A DNA stretch of 14,048 nt, taken from contig JAHIEM010000103.1 of NCBI GenBank assembly GCA_018901625.1, positions 1-14,048 on the forward strand, read 5' to 3'. Shown here in pieces: positions 11,875 to 14,048 of this stretch. The stretch is from Nanobdellota archaeon. GTDB taxonomy: Archaea; Nanobdellota; Nanobdellia; Pacearchaeales; GW2011-AR1. The notes below the pieces were generated by a model. It made no database searches and was not told the DNA's origin. It saw only the letters and a list, made by a program, of their open reading frames with translations. Position 1 is the stretch's first letter, and each line of letters starts with the position of its first letter. Made by a program: the position numbers and the translations under genes.

Positions 11875-12692
11875 TACCAGTAACGAAGTTAATCAGACCA
11901 GTTTATAACGCGGTCGATAAAGTAGAGCTGCAAGTTGTGGATAGTTTTCTTGACGACTTTACTGGTCCCCCAGGCATTGAAAGCTTAAGAGATCCTCCGG
12001 TGCAAGCTAATCCAACATACAGCGAGCCTAATCCAGAACCCCAAGAGGTATACAGAAGACATTTTGTACTTGCAATACCTAATGGAAAAAGAGTCTTGGA
12101 TAACCCAACTATCAAGGGATTAGCTAGAGTTATGCAAGATTTTGGAAAACAATTCAGTAAAGAGGATATTGTTCAATTTTACCATGACACTGGACTTGGT
12201 GCAGAGCATACTACTAAACATTTGGGATTTACTAATAATGGAAGTAGAGGAGGTTTTAAGGTAAGATATTATTTTCCCTATGTTCGTGTTTTTCAGAAAA
12301 TAGGGCAAAAAACTCAAAGGAAGACTATTGAAACAGAGTACTCTGAAGGAAATTTAGAAAGTATTGCTCAGGAGCTTAAAATGCCCAAAATTATTTTAGG
12401 ACCCCCTAAGAAAGTTGAAACCAAAAAACCGATTTACATTGAGAATACATTTCATATATTCCCTTCTGAAGGATTATTCAGAGAATTAGCCGAAAGAATT
12501 AGAAAGGTTCAAAAAAGGGCAGAAGAAAAGATCGGTGGGCTGTATGACAATCCCTACCAAAGAAGTATCTATGACAACTGGCCAGAAGGAGTTTGTTGTA
12601 GCATTGATGTTGAAGCCGGACAAGAGTTTTTCCCTAATTGGAGAGCAATTCTAAAAGAATGGGATCAAAAACCTATAGATAAAGATGAGTAA
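11871..12692 (+). CDS. Unrecognised 273-aa protein (transposon cargo)
   Basis: No family was recognised. The first 60 residues include a Pro-rich, probably flexible stretch (GPPGIESLRDPP, YSEPNPEPQEVYRRHF). A region at about 75-155 looks ordered: KGLARVMQDFGKQFSKEDIV, YHDTGLGAEHTTKHLGFTNNG, then basic aromatic strands (FKVRYYFPYVRVF). This might be a nucleic-acid-binding or winged-helix-like part. The C-terminal part has a charged helix (ELAERIRKVQKRAEEKIGG), GVCCSIDVEAGQEFFPNW, and an acidic end. It is soluble, with no signal peptide. It is coupled by a 4-nt ATGA overlap to the 103-aa gene and by an 8-nt overlap to the AbrB-like gene that follows. The three-gene layout resembles an effector flanked by small regulators, which is inference only. 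Confidence 0.78.
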   Translation: MIPVTKLIRPVYNAVDKVELQVVDSFLDDFTGPPGIESLRDPPVQANPTYSEPNPEPQEVYRRHFVLAIPNGKRVLDNPTIKGLARVMQDFGKQFSKEDIVQFYHDTGLGAEHTTKHLGFTNNGSRGGFKVRYYFPYVRVFQKIGQKTQRKTIETEYSEGNLESIAQELKMPKIILGPPKKVETKKPIYIENTFHIFPSEGLFRELAERIRKVQKRAEEKIGGLYDNPYQRSIYDNWPEGVCCSIDVEAGQEFFPNWRAILKEWDQKPIDKDE

Positions 12693-12825
12693 TAATAAAT
12701 TCACAATAACAAAGAAAATAGCAAAACATGGCTCGCAAGCCGTAATAATAGTGCCAACTTTGTTACAAGACAAACTTTGTCCTGGAACTCTGGCAGAAAT
12801 AACAATTGAAATTCTTAAAGAATAA
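12685..12825 (+). CDS. Small AbrB-like protein (right end of element)
   Basis: The 46-residue frame starts at an ATG inside the last codons of the 273-aa gene and ends at a TAA (12823-12825) that enters the right inverted repeat. It reads FTITKKIAKHGSQAVIIVP, then LLQDKLCPGTLAEITIEILK. The pattern K-x-x-K-x-G-x-x-x-x-I-I-V-P followed by P-G-T-x-x-E-I-T-I-E-I is the AbrB/SpoVT swapped-hairpin layout. It differs from the left AbrB-like protein in sequence, so the two are not recent duplicates. Being third in the cargo operon, it may act as antitoxin or autorepressor of the unknown proteins. It is short, but the pattern and the overlapping start make it likely real. Confidence 0.62.
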   Translation: MSNNKFTITKKIAKHGSQAVIIVPTLLQDKLCPGTLAEITIEILKE

Positions 12826-12847
12826 GCCCACTTAATGCACCAGAGAA
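12824..12847 (-). repeat. Right terminal inverted repeat of the transposon
   Basis: It is complementary to 7919-7942 with one mismatch (T12836 opposite G7930). It overlaps the stop codon of the AbrB-like gene by two bases. Confidence 0.85.
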
Positions 12848-12848
12848 A

Positions 12849-12856
12849 GTTTATAG
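12849..12856. repeat. Right copy of putative target-site duplication
   Basis: GTTTATAG lies one base outside the right inverted repeat and is identical to 7911-7918. The one-base offset leaves the exact element boundary uncertain. Confidence 0.65.
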
Positions 12857-12927
12857 AAACGCTTATAAGATTCTAATCCCCCGATGTTTTAAAAGATGAT
12901 ACTGGGGCAGGGCAATAAACCAAATTT

Positions 12928-13072
12928 TCATCTGTCTTCTAATGTCTGCCTTAATTCTGCCTCTTTATATTCCTCTCTCACTTTATCAAGAACAGGACAA
13001 TGATGGTCAACAGCAGAATTATGAATGCAATTAACACCCATTTCTCATTTCACAATAATATCCTTTTTTCAT
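12928..13072 (-). pseudogene. Small Cys/His zinc-binding-type gene with apparent frameshift
   Basis: On the minus strand a TATA-like TTTAAA (13094-13099) lies 25 nt before an ATG at 13072, the same geometry as real first genes here. That frame reads MKKGYYCEMRNGC and stops. The next frame, read from about 13041, gives NCIHNSAVDHHCPVLDKVRE, then EYKEAELRQTLEDR, and ends at 12928. Skipping one base near GGG (13037-13039) would join them into about 47 residues with several Cys and His, typical of a small zinc-binding protein. Either the gene is frameshifted, the read has a one-base error, or only the 37-residue frame from ATG 13041 is used. No function is known. Confidence 0.45.
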
Positions 13073-13140
13073 AGTCTTAATCTACCATAAGAGTTTAAAT
13101 TAATTGCTATTCTAGAATACACATTTCAAAAACCAAAAAA

Positions 13141-13148
13141 TTATAAAC
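13141..13148 (+). promoter_or_regulatory. TATA box of the two-helix membrane protein gene
   Basis: TTATAAAC is centred about 25 nt before the ATG at 13169, giving a leaderless start. Confidence 0.7.
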
Positions 13149-13168
13149 TTGCGGAGAATAATATAATC

Positions 13169-13477
13169 ATGCCCAAAACAAGAAAGATAATCATTTCTGG
13201 ATTAATTGGCTTGCTGGGGACAGGAATATTCACAATAGTGGGCGCAAGTATGGGGCAGAGAATAGGCGAGACAGAAGAAAATAAAACAAAAACACTTGAA
13301 AAAACAGGTGAATCTTCTGTTTCAGATTATGAAATAGCAAGAACAGCGCAGGGAGCACTTACAGGGGCAGGAGCATTCTTAACACTCTACACAGGCTCGC
13401 TTCTTCTCTACAGAAGGCGCGAAAAGAATAAAAGAGAAATGCTCAGAAAAACAATCGAGACTTACAGAAAAAGATAA
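13169..13477 (+). CDS. Small two-helix membrane protein of unknown function
   Basis: The 102-residue protein has two hydrophobic, Gly-rich helices at about 8-29 (IIISGLIGLLGTGIFTIVGA) and 63-81 (ALTGAGAFLTLYTGSLLLY). They are joined by a polar, charged loop of some 33 residues (ETEENKTKTLEKTGESSVSD). The basic ends (MPKTRK, and YRRREKNKREMLRK onward) favour both termini inside and the loop outside. The start is supported by a TATA box 25 nt upstream. The gene stands alone and converges with the exported protein gene, with 14 bp between the stops. No family was recognised. The small-residue-rich helices suggest packing into an oligomer or with another membrane protein. Confidence 0.75.
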   Translation: MPKTRKIIISGLIGLLGTGIFTIVGASMGQRIGETEENKTKTLEKTGESSVSDYEIARTAQGALTGAGAFLTLYTGSLLLYRRREKNKREMLRKTIETYRKR

Positions 13478-13491
13478 CTCATGACATCTTC

Positions 13492-14048
13492 TCACTCCCG
13501 ATACTTAAATAGTTTATTACTCTTCAGAATATAGACTAAAACTAAGAAAATAATCACAAGAAAAATAAACTCTAATACCGAAAAAACAGCAAAATTAGAG
13601 CCTTCTTCAAAAACACTCATTCCAGTCATGCTAGTTCTGGAAACTCCATTCTCAATAAACTCTCTGGAAATATTAACTTTTAACCACGTTCCAACACCTG
13701 CGCTGTCAGTCTTATAAATCAGCGCTCCATAATAAACTCCAGAATCAAGAGTTTGCAGGCAAACCTCAATAATCTGTCTGCCTTTAAACTCAATGCTGTT
13801 AGTATAATCAATCTCAATCCCAAGCTCATCAGCTCTCAGATTATAATCTTCCAGCTTTCTGGAATCTTCTGAACTCCACCTGTCCTCACCTCTCAAATAT
13901 TCCTTGTCCTTAGTAATCAATTCAAAATTCCTGCATATCACCTCTCCATTCTTGCCAGAAAACTCAAGTTTAGAAGGTGAGATTCCTATCTCAGTTGCAG
14001 AAACAAGATTAAGGAGTAAAATCAAGCCCAGAAACAAAACCAACCCCC
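13492..14048 (-). CDS. Exported protein with C-terminal membrane anchor, 5' end outside window
   Basis: The frame is open to the window edge. The first codon available as a start is TTG (14041-14043), but the real start probably lies beyond 14048, since only the hydrophobic core of a signal peptide is visible (VLFLGLILLLNLVSA). The mature part, TEIGISPSKLEFSGKNGEVI then CRNFELI and later YGALIYKTDSAG-VGTWLKVNIS, has the beta-rich look and the I-S-P-x-x-L-E-F opening of Ig-like or MSP-like extracellular domains. A transmembrane helix at about 152-174 (VLEFIFLVIIFLVLVYIL) and a short basic tail anchor it. SMTGMSVFEEG before the helix recalls the ITG motifs of the large Cys-rich protein. It is probably a cell-surface protein. 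Confidence 0.75.
   Translation of the reverse strand, partial: GLVLFLGLILLLNLVSATEIGISPSKLEFSGKNGEVICRNFELITKDKEYLRGEDRWSSEDSRKLEDYNLRADELGIEIDYTNSIEFKGRQIIEVCLQTLDSGVYYGALIYKTDSAGVGTWLKVNISREFIENGVSRTSMTGMSVFEEGSNFAVFSVLEFIFLVIIFLVLVYILKSNKLFKYRE

Larger units (their letters stand above)
7919..12848. mobile_element. 4.93-kb cargo-bearing transposon with IS6-like transposase
   Basis: The unit is defined by 24-bp inverted repeats with 23/24 identity at 7919-7942 and 12824-12847, flanked outside by the direct repeat GTTTATAG. The right copy is offset by one base. A single DDE transposase (9545-10444) lies inside. Its 3' end is 1 nt from a convergent gene and no inverted repeat flanks it closely, so it is not a separate insertion sequence. 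Cargo: AbrB-like genes at both ends, STAS/GHKL ATPase plus DUF4325-like partner, double-Lrp regulator, and two unrecognised genes. The last AbrB-like stop codon overlaps the right repeat, so the content is packed to the edge. An 8-bp duplication agrees with known IS6 behaviour. The boundaries are direct observations; mobility is inferred. Confidence 0.8.

Noticed and set aside
12857..12927. Possible tRNA or C/D-box RNA around the GATGAT and GGGGCAGGG bases
   Set aside because: No cloverleaf, T-loop or proper C and D boxes could be assembled.
7790..13495. Similar words near 7790 (complement CTTATGACATCCTC) and 13478 (CTCATGACATCTTC)
   Set aside because: The match is short and imperfect and is not placed symmetrically around any element.

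Overview
The window looks like a DPANN-type archaeal chromosome, most like the Pacearchaeota/Woesearchaeota group. The evidence is AT-rich DNA, archaeal promoters with a TATA box centred 25-26 nt before the ATG of first genes (leaderless transcripts), Shine-Dalgarno sites only inside operons, a histone-fold protein, a tandem Lrp-type regulator, and very Cys-rich or membrane-anchored exported proteins. No tRNA, rRNA or CRISPR array was seen.

Region 1 (1-3795) is a defence/toxin-antitoxin stretch. It opens with the 3' end of a HEPN-type gene, overlapped by an MNT-type nucleotidyltransferase, which in turn overlaps a small histone-fold gene whose third helix seems to be cut by an in-frame TAG. 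A decayed, A/C-rich gap (901-1364) follows. Next is a tightly packed operon of four genes: an AbiEi-like antitoxin, an AbiEii-like nucleotidyltransferase toxin, a calcineurin-type phosphoesterase and a membrane-anchored thermonuclease-like protein.

Region 2 (3792-7748, minus strand) is one large gene for a secreted Cys-rich protein of 1308 residues. It has a tandem-repeat linker and two ITG motifs, and its stop codon overlaps that of the thermonuclease gene.

Region 3 (7919-12848) is the most interesting part. It is a 4.93-kb unit bounded by 24-bp inverted repeats (23/24 identical) and flanked on both sides by the 8-bp direct repeat GTTTATAG. It holds one zinc-ribbon, IS6-like DDE transposase. 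The other contents are an AbrB-like protein near each end, a STAS+GHKL ATPase with its DUF4325-like partner, a double Lrp regulator, and a two-gene unit of unrecognised proteins. It reads as a cargo-carrying transposon rather than a simple insertion sequence. The transposase and the left AbrB-like gene share an almost identical promoter module, and the ATPase promoter is bracketed by palindromic operator sites, so the element probably regulates itself.

Region 4 (12857-14048) resumes chromosomal sequence with a small zinc-binding gene that appears frameshifted, a two-helix membrane protein, and the C-terminal part of an exported, membrane-anchored protein running off the right edge.
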